A stretch of DNA of 64,000 nt from Blasia pusilla (Eukaryota > Marchantiophyta > Marchantiopsida > Blasiales). The DNA lies in assembly GCA_050084515.1 (NCBI GenBank), contig CM114271.1, positions 23,808,001-23,872,000 of the forward strand, in the 5' to 3' direction. Below the pieces are notes generated by a model, which had not been told where the DNA came from, ran no database searches, and saw nothing but the letters and a program-made list of their open reading frames with translations. Below are positions 1 to 13,500 of the stretch, piece after piece. A program made the position numbers and the translations under genes. Numbering within the stretch: position 1 is the stretch's first letter; each line of letters opens with the position of its first letter.

Positions 1-294
1 CATGGACTATCCTACCTTTGTTGTCTTGATGTTTGGAATAGAAATTGAAATTTTCTGGAACTTTTTCACTTTTCTTATTGTGTCAATGGACTACTGAACT
101 GTCCACAGCGCACCCTGTCTCGATCTCATTCTCTTCTTCTGAAGCAATCTAGTGCAATTTGGGATCATCTTGTGGCAACACACAATCAACCTGTCTGAAA
201 GCTTTTCAACACTTTTTGCTAGCTTTATAGCTTCATCGCCAGCCTTTTGATATGCCATTTCTTACATGTTTGCTATGTAATGGCAATTTGGCAG
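1..294. other. Non-coding lead-in, probably an intron of the pseudouridine synthase gene
   Basis: No coding stretch is recognisable here. It ends in a 3' splice site (TTTGGCAG, last base 294) directly before the first visible exon of the pseudouridine synthase gene, so most of it is probably intron. The N-terminal S4-type RNA-binding part expected for this family is not seen and presumably lies to the left of the window. Confidence 0.5.
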
Positions 295-2621
295 ACTCCA
301 GTGGACCCTCTAATAGATTTAATCTACGTTGATGGAAATTCTTTACCAAAAAAGGTGGCGTCCAAGATGTACTTTGCTCTCAACAAGCCAAAGGGGTAAA
401 TTATTACCTGCTTCTATTATCCTCAGAAATTTCCTATTCCCGCTGCTTTTACTTGTTTGAATCTTTGGAAAGGAAGGATAGATTCACTCCCATGTCTTTA
501 TTGAAGATGGGCATGAATGACATCTTTCAGAATAGAACTGGTTTTGAATTATCCCTGTTTAGATAGTGTGTGCTTCAAGCACTGGCCCCTGTTTAGATAG
601 TGATAGCTTCGCTGGAGATATGGTCCTTTTGCAGGTACATTTGTTCGAATGGTGGAGAAGGAACGAAACCAGTGTTGTCACTGTTTGATGACTACTTCAA
701 AATCTGGGTTCGTTTTCTGACCATCATAAGTTGTGGTATTCCTGAGAATGTTCGACATGCTGGACATATTTCTGCAGTTCACAATCAGGACTTGAACTTG
801 TCTTGGATTTGGGCTTCCTACAAGGATGCACAAGCTGAATGTTTTATCACTCCAAGATTGTTCTTACTCTCCAATTTCGAGGCTAACTGGGTACGTGCTA
901 AGCTAAAAGAATGCTTAGCATTTTAGTGAAGGGGGGTTGCGTTATGAAGTGAAGGTTAAGAGAAGAGGGTAATAAAGTTTACAAAACATTTGAGCTGAAG
1001 GCGGAGAGACTTTTCGTCAGAGAAATCTTTGGACGTGTTGGACTGATTCTGCTGTCGTTGCAGTCCCAGAGAAATCCAGGACTATCTAGGCCACGGATGT
1101 TCACTGTGGGACGACTTGATGTGGCTACTTCAGGTCTCTTACTGGTGACAAATGATGGTAATCTCGACAATCCCTTCTCCTGTCTGGAGACCTGCCTTAG
1201 TGAAGCCAACTTCAAACTTCTCATGGTTCGTTCCATTTGAATTTTTTTTCTCGGGACCACGTTTTTATGATAGATGATCCATTAGAGTGGAACATTGGAG
1301 TTCCTTGACCTTGATCATTGTTTGCAATTGCACATGTACACACCATGCAGGGGAGTTTGGGAACAAGGTGTCACATCCATCATCGGGTCTGACCAAAGAG
1401 TACGTAAAATTAGTGCTACCCATACGGTTCTTTGAATGTGCCCTGCAAATGAACAAGGACTAGGTTGTAATGAGGTTGATCGAAGTCTTTCACAAGCACT
1501 CACGCACGGACAAGCTCTTGGCAGTTCCCTCGTTGAGGAGTTCCATTTCAAATCTGACTCAAAGCGCCAAACCACATCTCTATGCATGTTCAATTTTGAA
1601 AGATCAAATTTTGTGAGTGGAGCAAAGATGGAGCGGATTTCTCCTTATGGGGAAAGGCTGGAGAGGGAGTCGTAACCTCCTCTGTATTGTTTGCAGGTAT
1701 GTTGTAACTCTAGAAGAGAAGGCCAGTCGACGGCAACTGACAGTAATTGCAGCAGGAACGGTGGTTCAAGGAGTGAAGTGTGTGCCTGCACTCGTTGAAG
1801 CTATTGAAATGGAGCCGGGTGATATCCGCCAACGGATTAGAATTGTTGTATGACACTCGGCCCTTCTCTTGCTGGGCTTGTTTGGATTCCTTTTTCTTAT
1901 TACTGATAGGGTGTGCCAGAGAAGAATGTGAATGAATTACTGATATGGTGTTGATTTGGTATGCTTCGCTTCTAGATTTCAAGTATGCTAATCTCCCTGA
2001 AGAATAAATGAAACCTGGGACGGCATTGTTGTAGGTGAGTGAGGGTCGCAACCATGAAGTCCGCCATCTGGTGGAGAATGCCGGATTGAAGGTTTGTTTA
2101 TGACTGTCAACAAAGCTTTCATGTTGTGATTCATGACATGTACGCAGGTCCAGTGCTTTATTGAAGGACTGAAATTGCAGGTCTGAAGTCTTAACTGCTG
2201 GCCCTTGCACTACAGGTAGTTGGACTGAAACGTATTCGCATTGGTGGTTTAAGACTCTCCCGCAAATTAGGGTGAGAACTTTCTCTCGCGTTTCGGCCTG
2301 TCTTCGTGTGATCGCAAGCTTGAATGTGAATTTTGCGCTACCATTATGTTTAGAGTTTGACTTTGAACTCTTTTCCTACGGAGTGAGTGTAGCCTGATGT
2401 GATGTAGGTTCCAAGCATCAAACTGTTCAACTCAGTGTTCCTCTAGGTTTCAAATCGATCACCGCCGTCTTCTTTTCCTGAGCTCCAAGTTCTCAGTGTC
2501 GGATGTTCCAAAGGTGTCATTACTAATTTGCTCGGTCTATTACAGGGTGGGAAAATTTGAGGTGCTCACAGATGCACAAGTTGCTAAAGTCTTGGACAAG
2601 AATGCACAAAATTCTGTGTAA
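295..2621 (+). CDS. Pseudouridine synthase, RsuA/RluB family, SVR1-like (5' partial, 8 exons)
   Basis: Enzymes of this family isomerise uridine to pseudouridine in rRNA; the plant SVR1 member acts in the chloroplast. The exons I can join in frame are 295-395, 635-707, 1064-1157, 1351-1399, 1697-1847, 2035-2091, 2216-2271 and 2546-2621 (TAA 2619-2621). All have GT-AG borders and matching phases and together give 218 residues. Family marks are NKPKGYICS across exons 1-2, the catalytic loop GRLDVATSGLLLVTNDG in exon 3 (Asp is residue 77 of the visible part), SHPSSGLTKEY in exon 4, and SEGRNHEVRHLVENAGLK then VVGLKRIRIGGLRL in exons 6-7. The S4 domain and transit peptide are not in the window, so plastid location is inferred from family resemblance only. 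The gene appears intact where visible. Assignment to the RsuA/RluB family is firm; orthology to SVR1 is likely but not proven. Confidence 0.88.
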
Positions 2622-3594
2622 GAAAGAAACTAATCTTTCAAAGCCAGCTGGGGCTGCAACCAATTTTGTTGATGATGAGTGATTTTAGCTTCTCTAGGAT
2701 AGAAAGAGGGGACGGGTTCAACAGGCCATGACAAATGGTGGTGGTAAATGTCACCGTCGCTGAGTTCTCTCCCGGGAGAGTTCAGCAGGGCACAGCTGGA
2801 GCTGGAGATGGAGATGGAGATGGTATGAGCCAAGTTCTTCCTAGAGCCATAAGTTCCAGCGCAACTTCCATGGCAAGAGCGAAAATGTCCGTGTATGCGG
2901 GGGATAGAATCGAGGCACCTGCGAAGGGTGTCATGGTTCAATCGTGTAGGGAATCCTTGCCTCACGCCATTACAGATGAAGTAAAGCTGGATCTCGGCAG
3001 GATGCTGAAATAGGTGAAATTTATCTGACGTGAAATCAAATAAAAAGCGGCAAATTTCAGAAATCTTACTGTCCTCTAAAGATTGATGACGACGGTTCCT
3101 CTCATACCAGATGTTTTCTTGCACTCTACCTAAATCGGCTGTGCTCAGCGTAGGAGCGGTATATGTCGTATTCAATCTTGCACTCCACCATTAGACTTCC
3201 GACGGCTTTGCTTAATGATCATGAAAAGACGGTTTTGCAAGACAAATCCACCACTAAAGACGTGGACACAACCAAGCCCTGTACATGACATACAGCACAC
3301 GCGTCTTGGCCTGCACATTCGCAAGCGTGACAAGGGTCGGGTACATTGCAATCTCCATGGATACCGAGCTGCTTCAATCCGTGTATTTCCAGTAAGTTGT
3401 CGCTGAGATACGTTGTGGCAACAACGTTTACGTGCGGCTATCAGGAATCCCTGAGACCCAAAACTGTCCAAAGAGTCGAGTACTTTCCAATCTGCTCATA
3501 CTTTGGGCTTAGGTTACGACTGTGGCGAGCACGATAGGGTGACGCTGTGCGCGACCTCAGGTCGAAGAACTATTCAATCTAAGCTGACGTTGAA
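2622..3594. other. 3' flank of the pseudouridine synthase gene
   Basis: No gene is supported here. Both strands show open frames of 90-180 codons between 2630 and 3540, but they overlap each other and match nothing I know. An AATAAA polyadenylation-type hexamer lies at 3039-3044, about 420 bases after the stop codon, and could serve the upstream gene. A short GGAGAT/GGAGCT repeat sits at 2796-2823. Confidence 0.4.
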
Positions 3595-3669
3595 TTCTGG
3601 TGAAGAGACGATTGTGTGAAGTCGCCCAGGACCTGCGGGCGACTTCACACAATCGTCTCTTCACCAGAA
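3595..3669. repeat. Perfect 33-bp inverted repeat (hairpin) with 9-nt loop
   Basis: The left arm 3595-3627 is exactly complementary to the right arm 3637-3669, separated by nine bases that themselves contain AGG-A-CCT. The stem is GC-balanced and would be very stable in RNA. It lies in intergenic DNA with no ORF support. It could be a foldback transposon remnant, a recent inverted duplication or the precursor of a small RNA. Confidence 0.9.
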
Positions 3670-6600
3670 CCCTTCAATCCGAGGTCCGGGTAAGAAATCT
3701 TCCCGAACCTCCGAACTGATTCCGTTTCGGTGGGGCTATTCCTCGCGCACCGAAACGCTGTCTACCACAGAACTTCACAATCTGTACAGAAAGTTGGGAG
3801 AATTAGAGGAGTGAAGGACGCACGCGATCGTCCCAATAAGGCCAAAAAGTCAAAAGCGATCAATGAGTGAAACGAAATCCGAAGTGATGCACGTGGGGAA
3901 GCTCCGAGTGGGAAGTTGGAAGAAAGTAAAAAACAATCTTTATTAGTATGGGAGAGCGACTTCTTTTGCAAACACCTCTTTGCCCCCCAACACGATTAGG
4001 ACAATAAGGAAATGTGGGCAAAACACGATAAGGAGAATAAGGAAATGGTTCGTACAATAATTAAAAATTTTGAATGTGTACGCGCCATCATTAAAAAAAA
4101 TTCACCGGCTATTCATTAGTTCTTGACACTTTTATATTTTACGGGCACCTTACTTAGTTCATTATGATGGATATGGGACATGTTAGAATTTACATTCACC
4201 CGAGTGTAATCTCAACTGACCAGAAATTTACCAAATCCATCACTGTTTATGGCTACAAGGATACGTGTCAAACTCAAATTGGCTGAAAATGCTGAGCGAT
4301 TAAATTTAAAATGGTATTCTCTCATGATATTGTAAATTCATTTTTTAAATGTAAATTGTATTTTATAACAATACCTATCTTTTCCAAAATTTATATTTTC
4401 ATAAGATTGCTTTTTTATTTTTAATAATTAAATTAGAAAACATGTTTAACGTGAATTCATTTTTAGGGCAATGATGATTTCCCATTCATATTTTTAAGGG
4501 CCACAAACATGGTGCAAAAATAAGATATTTACAAGTGCAATTGAAAACACTAGGTAAGAAATGTACAAATTAATAAAGAATCCGCAAGCATTTCATTGAG
4601 CTTTACAAGTGAACTATGGACATATTTGACACTAACATTAACCATTAATATGTTATGAATGGAGACGTCTTTTTATACGATTTTCATGAATAGGAGTCAA
4701 TGCAATCTCTTTTATAATGACATAAAAAAGAGTAAAAAAAAGGACAAGTTAATGATTCTCAAGAGAGTGGTAAGCACATGTTTTGAGAGGATACCATGAA
4801 ATAGCATATGGGCTAGGGGAAAAAAAACTCTCAATACCACAAGATGCCTCCTCAAACTTGAGGAACGCCTAATAAGTCTTCAAATGTGACCCAAGTTCCC
4901 TATAAAGTGATCTTAGTCTAGGGTCTACTTCAAATCTATATTATGGAGTGAGAAGATTTTTCTTGATGTTCAAGATATGGGATCCAAGTAGCTTCAAGTT
5001 AGACCAATTATTCTTTTGTGTTGAATGGATGATTTTAGATAATTGGAATGACTGATCTACGTGCGGTTATAAGTGGTCACGCTTTAAATGAAACGTGTAT
5101 TTTTGGCCAATAGGATTAGTTCAGTTCGTACTTCCTTTCAAGGGTTACAGTTGGAATATTTTTTTCACTGGTGTTCCGTTCGGATGTTTTCTCACCCGTG
5201 CACAATCTAGTTCTTTAAAACCAGATCAACATATATCTTAAAAAAAAAAATATTCCAGGAAGTCTTCTTTGCTTGAGGCCGTCTACAATAGCATACAATT
5301 CCTTCTTTCCGAAATGGGGATTTTCTTTGAAACACTCCGATTAATTGTTTAACCCGTCGATCCCGCGTGCACTAGGAAAGAAATCCCTATCGAATGATCC
5401 TCTCAACATCCACTCCAAATACATGAAGCTCAGTTTCCAAAACTAGAGGTAACCAAGAGTAGAGTTCATGACAGAAAGCCTCTCATGTTCGCCAAAATCT
5501 CGATTGGCCATGCGCACACGCTTGGATTGTGGTGCCACCGCCGAACGGTATGGTTCCATTCGTCGGCGGCGACGGGAAGAAAAGAATGACTGCTCGTGAC
5601 AGTCGCAGGCGGAAGGGAGGGGAGGCGCGAAAGGGCGGGCTTGTCGCTATGTCTGGAGATCGCACGTCTCTGAGTGGTCGAGGGCTCGTCGCAGCGCACG
5701 AGTCGTCAAAAGCGCCGCGTTGTCGTATATAGTTGGCCCGGCGATCACTTTTGACGGGAAGGTATGTATTTCGTTCGGCAACTCCATGGCGCCTGGATAA
5801 CATGTCTGCAACGTACGTATACAATTACGATTACCAAGATATCACCTTTCTCGTTTATATTGCTAGAATGTTAGTATAATGTCCCTATTATGCATGCGTG
5901 AGGGAAAGTGTTTTTCATTTTTTTAATATTAAATAAATTAATTTTGAAATTTGACATGTGCTAACACTTAAAATTTTTAAGGTCAACTATTTTTTAAAAG
6001 ACAAGTGTCAACACCATAGGAAAATTTCTCTGATCCCATCTTCTCTTAATACAAGCCAGGAAATAAAAAAGTGTTCGAAAAGTATTTGTTAGTGTAACCT
6101 AAACGATGCTATTCGTAACATGTGAAATCTTTTCCATAATAATCGTATCAAAGGCACTCTCCGATATAAACTTAATAGTATCCTGTCTAAAATACGATAT
6201 ATTGGACCCACCGGAATATTTTGAAATCGAAATGATAAACTGCACGTATTATGAAAGATGGGACCGATCCACGGTCGACAAGAGCCGACGCTAACTTGGG
6301 TAACTAGATGGTTGAATCCTAACCGTCGATCTGAACGCCTCAAAGAAGCACGAGAACGAAAACCTCCGGTTTTTCTCACTCCACGGTGTAGTCAGCTACT
6401 GACCAGCGTGAGCGCAGTCTCTGACGGGAGCCCAACGGATTTCATCCCTCGGCTTCCAACTCAAACTTGACACCTCACTCCGGATGAACGGTCACCCTCG
6501 GATAGCCAGACTACAGGGTGAAGAGGGTGACTGAGTTGTGGACTGAGCGTACTGTAGTTGGACGATGCGACATCCAATTCATTGCGCCTTCCGTCCCCAT

Positions 6601-9588
6601 GTGGGTGTGGGTGGAGGTGGCCCTGGTTAGTTGCCGGTAAGATTGGCGATGCACTACAATTTTTTTTATTGAAACAGTAATATTTCATATTTTTGTTTTA
6701 GTTACTTTGAATGAGATTTTTTTTAATTTACACATGACGTGTAATTATTTTAACACAACACTTGTAATCTTCAAGAAATTTTCATTTTGTAAATTTAACG
6801 TCCGTAAGTCCTTCATAACTAGTTACATGTTACCCCAAATCATCGTTCACAGACCACCCCTATCCTTGTAATGTTGTCATTTTGAAAAATTCCTCACTTG
6901 AAAAAAAGATAGAAAGAATGAAAACAAATAAATAACTATGCTTTTCACACAACCTGTCACAAATGACTAAGTCTTAAACTAGTGGGGACCTAGGAAGCAA
7001 CTTTTGATCGTGGGTCAAAGGAAGATCAACCTTGGCGAGATCAATAAGGTAGAATCAAGACCATCTAGTTGCAAGACTATGAAGGCAATGAGTCGTTGGA
7101 CCAGCCTTATAATTGAGCGGAAAAGGCAACTCATCCACAAAAGGAAGCTAAAGACAGATGAGAAACCATGAGACCAAGTGGTGGCAAAATAGGTAGTGGG
7201 TTGAGACTAGTCAAGTTAGGTGCTCACCTTGAGACAAGTCTTACGAGGAAAGACACGGAACCACTCCCAAAAACTAAGGGTGAGCCAATACCGATGAGTG
7301 ATTCTTGAGGTTAGTTCTTAGTTGAAGACAAATGGCTTAGGAATATGGATTCGTCAAGATTGACAATGGTGCCATGCGACTAGTCACCAAACACAAATGG
7401 TGGTAAGACCAATTGCAAGGCATGAAGGCATGAGTCGAGCTTGAGGGTTAATCATGAGACACATAGAATGTGAAGCCAAGGTTATCTTGGTAAGTCAAGA
7501 TAAGACTAGAACAATCGTGAAACTCACCTAAGTCATCTTGGGATCCAAATAACTAAATTTAGAGTTGGGAGGACATGATCAACATTTGGGTGGAGGTCCA
7601 AAAGTAGTTGCATTGAGTGGATACTTAGAATGGAGAGTCGAACCAAAAAATCGAGAAGTACTTTAAGGGGGGACACTCTCCTTTCCTACCCGCTCATTAC
7701 TTAGATGGCCACATTCAGAGTTTGGCCACGTTTCAAGTTATGAACTAGAATACCGTTCTTGATTTATCTTGAGGCTAGTTGTTGCAATCCGACTTTAGTG
7801 AATGATGGAAGGGGACATGTGAAGGCTCAAGGATGAGGCTCCTTATGGGAATGGTTTCCCTTTGTGTGACTTGGCACTTGAGACTTGCGATCAATGCTTC
7901 GATTCCACCTCATGGGACGCGTAACGAGTTGGGTCTCGAGGCCCCAACTTAAGCCTTCCTCTTGCAAGGCCCAAGGTTGGAGTCCCTTCATAGGTCTAGC
8001 AAAGTGGAGTTTAGGAGCGACTCTAAGACGACCTCCCTTTACACTATTGCGGAGCCTCGGTGGATGGAAGTGTGGATAGATAAAACGGGACTAATTCATA
8101 AATTTGGAAATCCAAGATGTTGTCAACACCAAAATAAGTATTTTAAGAGGAATAAATATAAAAGTGGATCTATGTCATGCCCACTTATGTTTTTCTCTTA
8201 AGTGGACCTACCAAAGAGCTCTAAAAGAAGGGCCCCACTAGTTGAGATGTAGAAATTTATCCATCCTAAACATCCTTTTTTCATAAAATCCCTTTACCAA
8301 TATGGCCATCTATCTATGCAACTTATAGGAAGGTGGGATGTCCTTATTTTGGCTCACATGATAATGCAATGTATATATATATTCCATGCTCCCCATTTGT
8401 GAAAAGTAGTGGTTGGGATGAAGTAGGCTATCATGTCCAAACCTTCTCGAAATTGACAGTTCGGGGAAATAATCCCACAACTTGTCAATTCAACTTGGGT
8501 TGGTTTTTCATGGGCATTTGATCGATAGGACCCACGGGGAAGCATTGTTGCGAGGGGGCCCTTAAGAAAAAAACAATGAAATCTCTTTACCGCTCCTACC
8601 ATGAGCTCTCTCGTTGGTCTATCCCGTGACACGCCATCTATCTAAATTGTTGCCACAAGTCTTACTTGTCGAAGGGGAATCGTTAATGTCGAATCCAGTC
8701 ATGCTAAGTCACTCCCCTCTACATCAATCGTTGTGTTTTCCTCTCCCTATCCACGTGTCCTTCAGACGAATATAATAATTAACTCTCAACTCCCCCGTCT
8801 CAAGGCCGCACACACAGGTTTCAATCGTTTTGATCCCTTCCATGACTAGGGCTCTGAACAAACACGAAGGGGCGGAATATAAGACGGCCCGTGAAACGAA
8901 AGACCTCGATCGACCTGTTCATTGTCGGCAAAAGGAGAGAGAAGAACAAATCGAAACGAGGAGTGCGTGAAACGGACGTGGTCAAGCCGGCCGACGACAA
9001 TTGACCACGTTCCAGGGGAGACCAGCTCCCTCCCGCCGAGAACGCGAAAGGTGGTGTGCGGCCTACCATACCGCAGTAAGCTGGCTGCCAGCGCTGACAA
9101 CTACAGCTCAGACGGTAGTAAGTAGTCCAAGCCAAGGGGTCGCACTCAACGTTCGTACGTAGTCCAGCCCAGGGCTTTAACGGTCACGGGCGCGAGGAGA
9201 AGGGACAAGAGGCAGCTCACGTACGACAGGAGACAGGGGCGGGCATCGTGGAGGATTTCGATTCAATGCGCGCGCGAAGTCCTCCGGGAGCACTTTTCGC
9301 GAGCTCCGCTCCGCCTTGCTTTGCCGCTGCCACAGCCAACCGAGTTCGGAGTTAGGGAGGTCGGAGACTCGGACTCCATGAGGCTCCCTCCCGGAGAGAG
9401 CGTGTGAAAAGGGGACGCCCGAATGCTGGCCAATAATTTAGTAGAGTCGATTGCCGAGCTGCCTGCCCTCCCGCTTGCCAGCTGTGCAGTTCGCAACGAC
9501 CCCTGCGGATACGCAGGACGTAGATAGTCGGGCAGCGATGCCCAGCGTAGGCAATGGGAAGGTGTCAGTCATCTAGATCCGGCAGGGA
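3670..9588. other. Intergenic DNA without recognisable genes
   Basis: From about 4050 to 5450 and from 5820 to 6250 the DNA is AT-rich with no long frames. From 6950 to 8650 it is of mixed composition, with only short frames and no protein family I recognise; it may be eroded repeat DNA. GC rises from about 8820 to 9560, with overlapping frames on both strands that look like chance. No tRNA, rRNA or clear promoter was seen. Confidence 0.4.
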
Positions 9589-9612
9589 GAGACGGAGACG
9601 GAGACGGAGACG
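9589..9612. repeat. (GAGACG)4 microsatellite
   Basis: Four perfect copies of GAGACG are seen, with partial copies on either side. It lies about 1 kb upstream of the EDR2-like start codon, in a zone that could be promoter or 5' leader. Confidence 0.85.
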
Positions 9613-10581
9613 AGACGCACGTATGGTACTATAGGACAGATTTCCTCCTCTCCTCTGCTAACGCTTCTCGCGTCGTCTATTTCCGCCACCTTGCTTCCGC
9701 ACTCGGTGTGTGCAAACGCTGATTCATTCCACGTCCTTTTCCGAGACAGCGAATCCTCTCAGGCCGTGCTGCTGCTGGCGTAATTTCGGGGCTCGAGAGC
9801 TGTGGCCAGATGCCTGATATGACGTTGAAGGAAGCCACAAGATGCAGTGTTAGGAGTTACGTTACAGACAGAGCCTTCGATCAATGAGGCGAGTGCGTGC
9901 ACAATATCTACATCCAGCAATTCGGATTCCGTACAAGCTGGAACTTGGGATGTAGATGTGCACTGAAGTGCTCGCCCTTCGATCGGAACATCTTCTTCTA
10001 GTTTTACAGTTCCGCTTTGTATGGCTCTGGAGTAGGCTCTCGGTCTATCGTTGTGAAGAGTTCCGTCTCTTGTTTTTCTCACTTTGATTATAGTTTCCCC
10101 CGTAGTTCCGCCGTCGGGTGTCGTCCATATCTTCCGTTTCGATGCCTCGCCGGTGGACGCTGTGAACTTCTTTCAGATGACCTCTCATCGAAGTTGAAAC
10201 ATAGGAAATTGTGCAGCGTCCACCTTCTCTTAGATTCACGGAAGTATCTCGCTCTTGTGCGTTCGTTCAAGAAGTTTTCCGTGGTAGCTTCTGATGCGTC
10301 ATTTTCAGGATTTTGTCTCCACGCCTTTTTCGGAACGCATGCCTTTATCCCACAAGCCGGCTGGAAAAATTCCTGTAGTTTTCTTTCCGGGTTCTTCATC
10401 TTTCCTGTCGACGACTCGTCAACCCGGTGGTACATGTAGGAGTTCGGTTTTAGCTATTATCAGAGGAAAGCGCCGCTGAGAACAAGGTTGTGAACCTTCA
10501 CAAACTGTTGAAGTTGGGATCGCACCGAGTTTCTGGTCTTCAACAAAAACTGCACCGTGGAAAGAGATCGACATATAATTC
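9613..10581 (+). other. Upstream/leader region of the EDR2-like gene
   Basis: This is the space directly before the EDR2-like ATG. It contains a 140-codon plus-strand frame (10017-10439) overlapped by a 115-codon minus-strand frame (10088-10435). Neither resembles a known protein, and the plus frame is closed before the EDR2-like start, so if transcribed it would be an upstream ORF in the leader. An in-frame TAA at 10576-10578 separates this region from the gene's own reading frame. No TATA box can be named with confidence. Confidence 0.35.
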
Positions 10582-13500
10582 ATGACGAGTCACATCAACA
10601 ATGTGATGGTGGATGTCGTTAAAGGACACTCGAGGCATCAGTCATTAGAATTGAACTTAGGTTCCCAGACAGATCAGAGGTATACCGCGGCCTATGCAGG
10701 ATGGATTTACCATATCGGGATGAATTCTCTGGGATACAGCATCTGGCAGCTACGGTATCTCGTCATCAGGGGAAAATATGTTTCCATGTACAAGGACAAT
10801 CCTGGAATGCCGCCGCGAATGGTAGGTGGAATGACGAGGGATGTTTTCCAGACGATGTCTTTTGGTCATGACTTCTCGTTCAACTTCGATAGTCAATTCT
10901 TCACGATAATCCGAAGTCTACTACAAATGTATACCAACTTTGACCACAGCTACTTGTGGATCTAAGCGAACCTCACTTTTAGCTCCGTTCATCATCTAGC
11001 TCACGTCACTACTCTGGTGATTCTGCAAACTAGTCACAGCAGAAGTACTGGATTCTGCATGTATGCGTGAGGAGCTCATCGAAGATTTGTAGATTATTTC
11101 ATTCCAACCAAGACCAACTCGATATTACGCGAAGAGAGGTTGTGTGTTTACGTTTCATCGAAACTTGACGTCTGAATGTTATCTCAGTCCATTTTGGCGA
11201 AAGAACGAGTAGGAAAGGGTTTGAAGCTGAAAATATGGCGCGCACGGAAAGCACCCCAATGTTTCCTCAGCAAACGTCACGCTGATTTCTCTTGTTAATA
11301 GTTTGAATTCTGTTCCGACGGATGGTCTGAGATTTCAAGAAGCTCTCTAGTTTCATGCGCAATATGTGACACTTGCCAAAGCCTAGGTTCCCACAATAAT
11401 CATCAGATAGCGCCTCCTGTCTCCTCCCGTGTCTCTCGGTGAACGAATTTCATCCTTGGCGGATCATGTACGTTCATCTTACTCTGAGTGTCCATCCTTT
11501 TGAACATTTTCTTGTGCAGTTGCCCATCAGGAGTGGATTCGTCGGTCAGCACTTGATGGTGGAAGAGGTTGGCCGGCAGACGCACCATGGCAAGGTAATT
11601 GGTTCAAGTTTCGAATTCCGGGCACGTCGGATTAGACTCTCTCTCACTAGCTTCCTCAAGGTTGATCAATCATCTGGTTTACTCTCTTTGTTGTCCCACC
11701 TGCTCTCCATCAAATGGGCTGCGTTTGTTTTGTTTCTGTTGCTGTCACCTCTCTCTCCTTTGTAAAAAAATGCTCCCGGGTCAAGAATTTGTTAAAACAT
11801 TCCAGGCCTTCACCCAAAAATCAAATCTCCTTCGTGGGAACCCCAAACAGAAATGTTTGAAATCTAGATTTGAAGGTGCCCGTCGGATGGGATGTCAGTA
11901 TCACAAATGTGGAAGGGGTCCCATAGGCCAGGTAGGCTTCCTGTGGATTAGAAATCAATCCTCAATTCTCTCTTTTGTATGCGCCGGTGCACAAACAAAC
12001 TCAGCTGATTTTGTTTAAGGTTTATCTGATGACCTCTGCTGTGAACTGATGAAGTGAATGGGAATGGGTTTCATTTTCCAGGAACCATGGCAATGAATTC
12101 TGAAACGATGTGTGGCCTACAGATTGTCTCTTTTGCAGGACTTCGTTGAATTGATTTAGGAACTACCATTTGGGTGGTTTTGTTTTAGTTTTGGATTGAA
12201 ATATGAGTGAATCAGCAATAGAGGAAAAAGTACCGTGACTCAGAAATGAGCAACCAACGAAAGGACTGGTTGAGTCATTTTCTTACAATTTGGTTCATTA
12301 ATTGAATCTGAATGCATAAGCATGTAGCTGACAACTTCCTTCCACATTTGTCTGTCTGAAGATTCTGACTTACAGAATCATCTCTCAGTTCCCTCCACAG
12401 TAATGAGAGTTCTTGTGTTTCCGTTAAGATTCTTGTAGAAGATATAGTTGGGTGGCCTGAGTCGGTCACCATACTAGATCAAGGGTTTAGGATCTTTGCT
12501 CTTGTTAGTGTTAAGATTAGGTCCTAACATCCTTGTCTGGTCATTGGCAGTCTCTAGACTGAGGCTTGTTGGACTACAAGAAGACTAACGCCATTTCTTT
12601 CAGCCTTTGTATATGTTCAGGATCTTCAGCCGCATGGACCATAGCAGGCAAGGCGAGGTATTGTGTACTGGCTTTAATTCATGATGTAGGAATCAGAGAA
12701 CTTCAAAAATATCTTTTGGTGGCTAGAAGTGATTGCAAGGTTGAAATGAAATCATAAAGAGACCACACTAAAACCTGTATCGATGGACCATTTTTTCTGA
12801 TAAGTGGTCTTTGGTATTTAAAGTTTGCTTGTAACAGTGCTGAAGAGTTGGAAAAGTGGATTTCAGCCTTCAATCATGCAAAAGAGGAGGTACTTTATTT
12901 ACTATGCAGACATTGTCATCTCTTGTTCAATAGATACGGATTAAATAAATTCATGAGACTTTGGCATCGAAATACTTTATCTTCACTCTTAAAATGCTAG
13001 AGTCGCAGTTGCCATTGGAATTTACTCCAGGATTGAAAAGGAATTAGTAACAAAAGTATTGAGTGTATTATCTGTGTCCAGTCCAATCTTACCTGTCTCA
13101 GTGGGAAACTCAGACAAAACTTTCATCCCAGCAGCAAAACATCAGTCAAGGCAAGATTCTTTACAAGGAGTCTCTAAACTTCTGGTTCTCGTCTTCTGAT
13201 TGTAGGCCGAGCTTGATCTGGAAAGGAACAGCAGTCGCAGGTTGATCAACAATGATGACGAGTAAGGTTTAATCCCAAATGAACAGCATCAACTGCATTT
13301 TGAAACATGATTGTGAAACAACAGGGTTCAAAATGCAACTTGGTGATGCATTGTGATACTGTTGGTTCTTTTATTGTAGCTAAATTCTTTTGTCCCATTA
13401 TAGGTTTAAGCCAAATGGTCCACGACATCATCGGTCATACCCACGGGGTTTGAACAAGTTCATTACTATCGGAAGGGGTGAGTTGATGACACTGCATCCC

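Noticed and set aside
2630-3175. 181-codon minus-strand frame after the pseudouridine synthase gene
   Set aside because: It is overlapped by a 92-codon plus-strand frame, has no recognisable motif and lies in the 3' flank of the gene.
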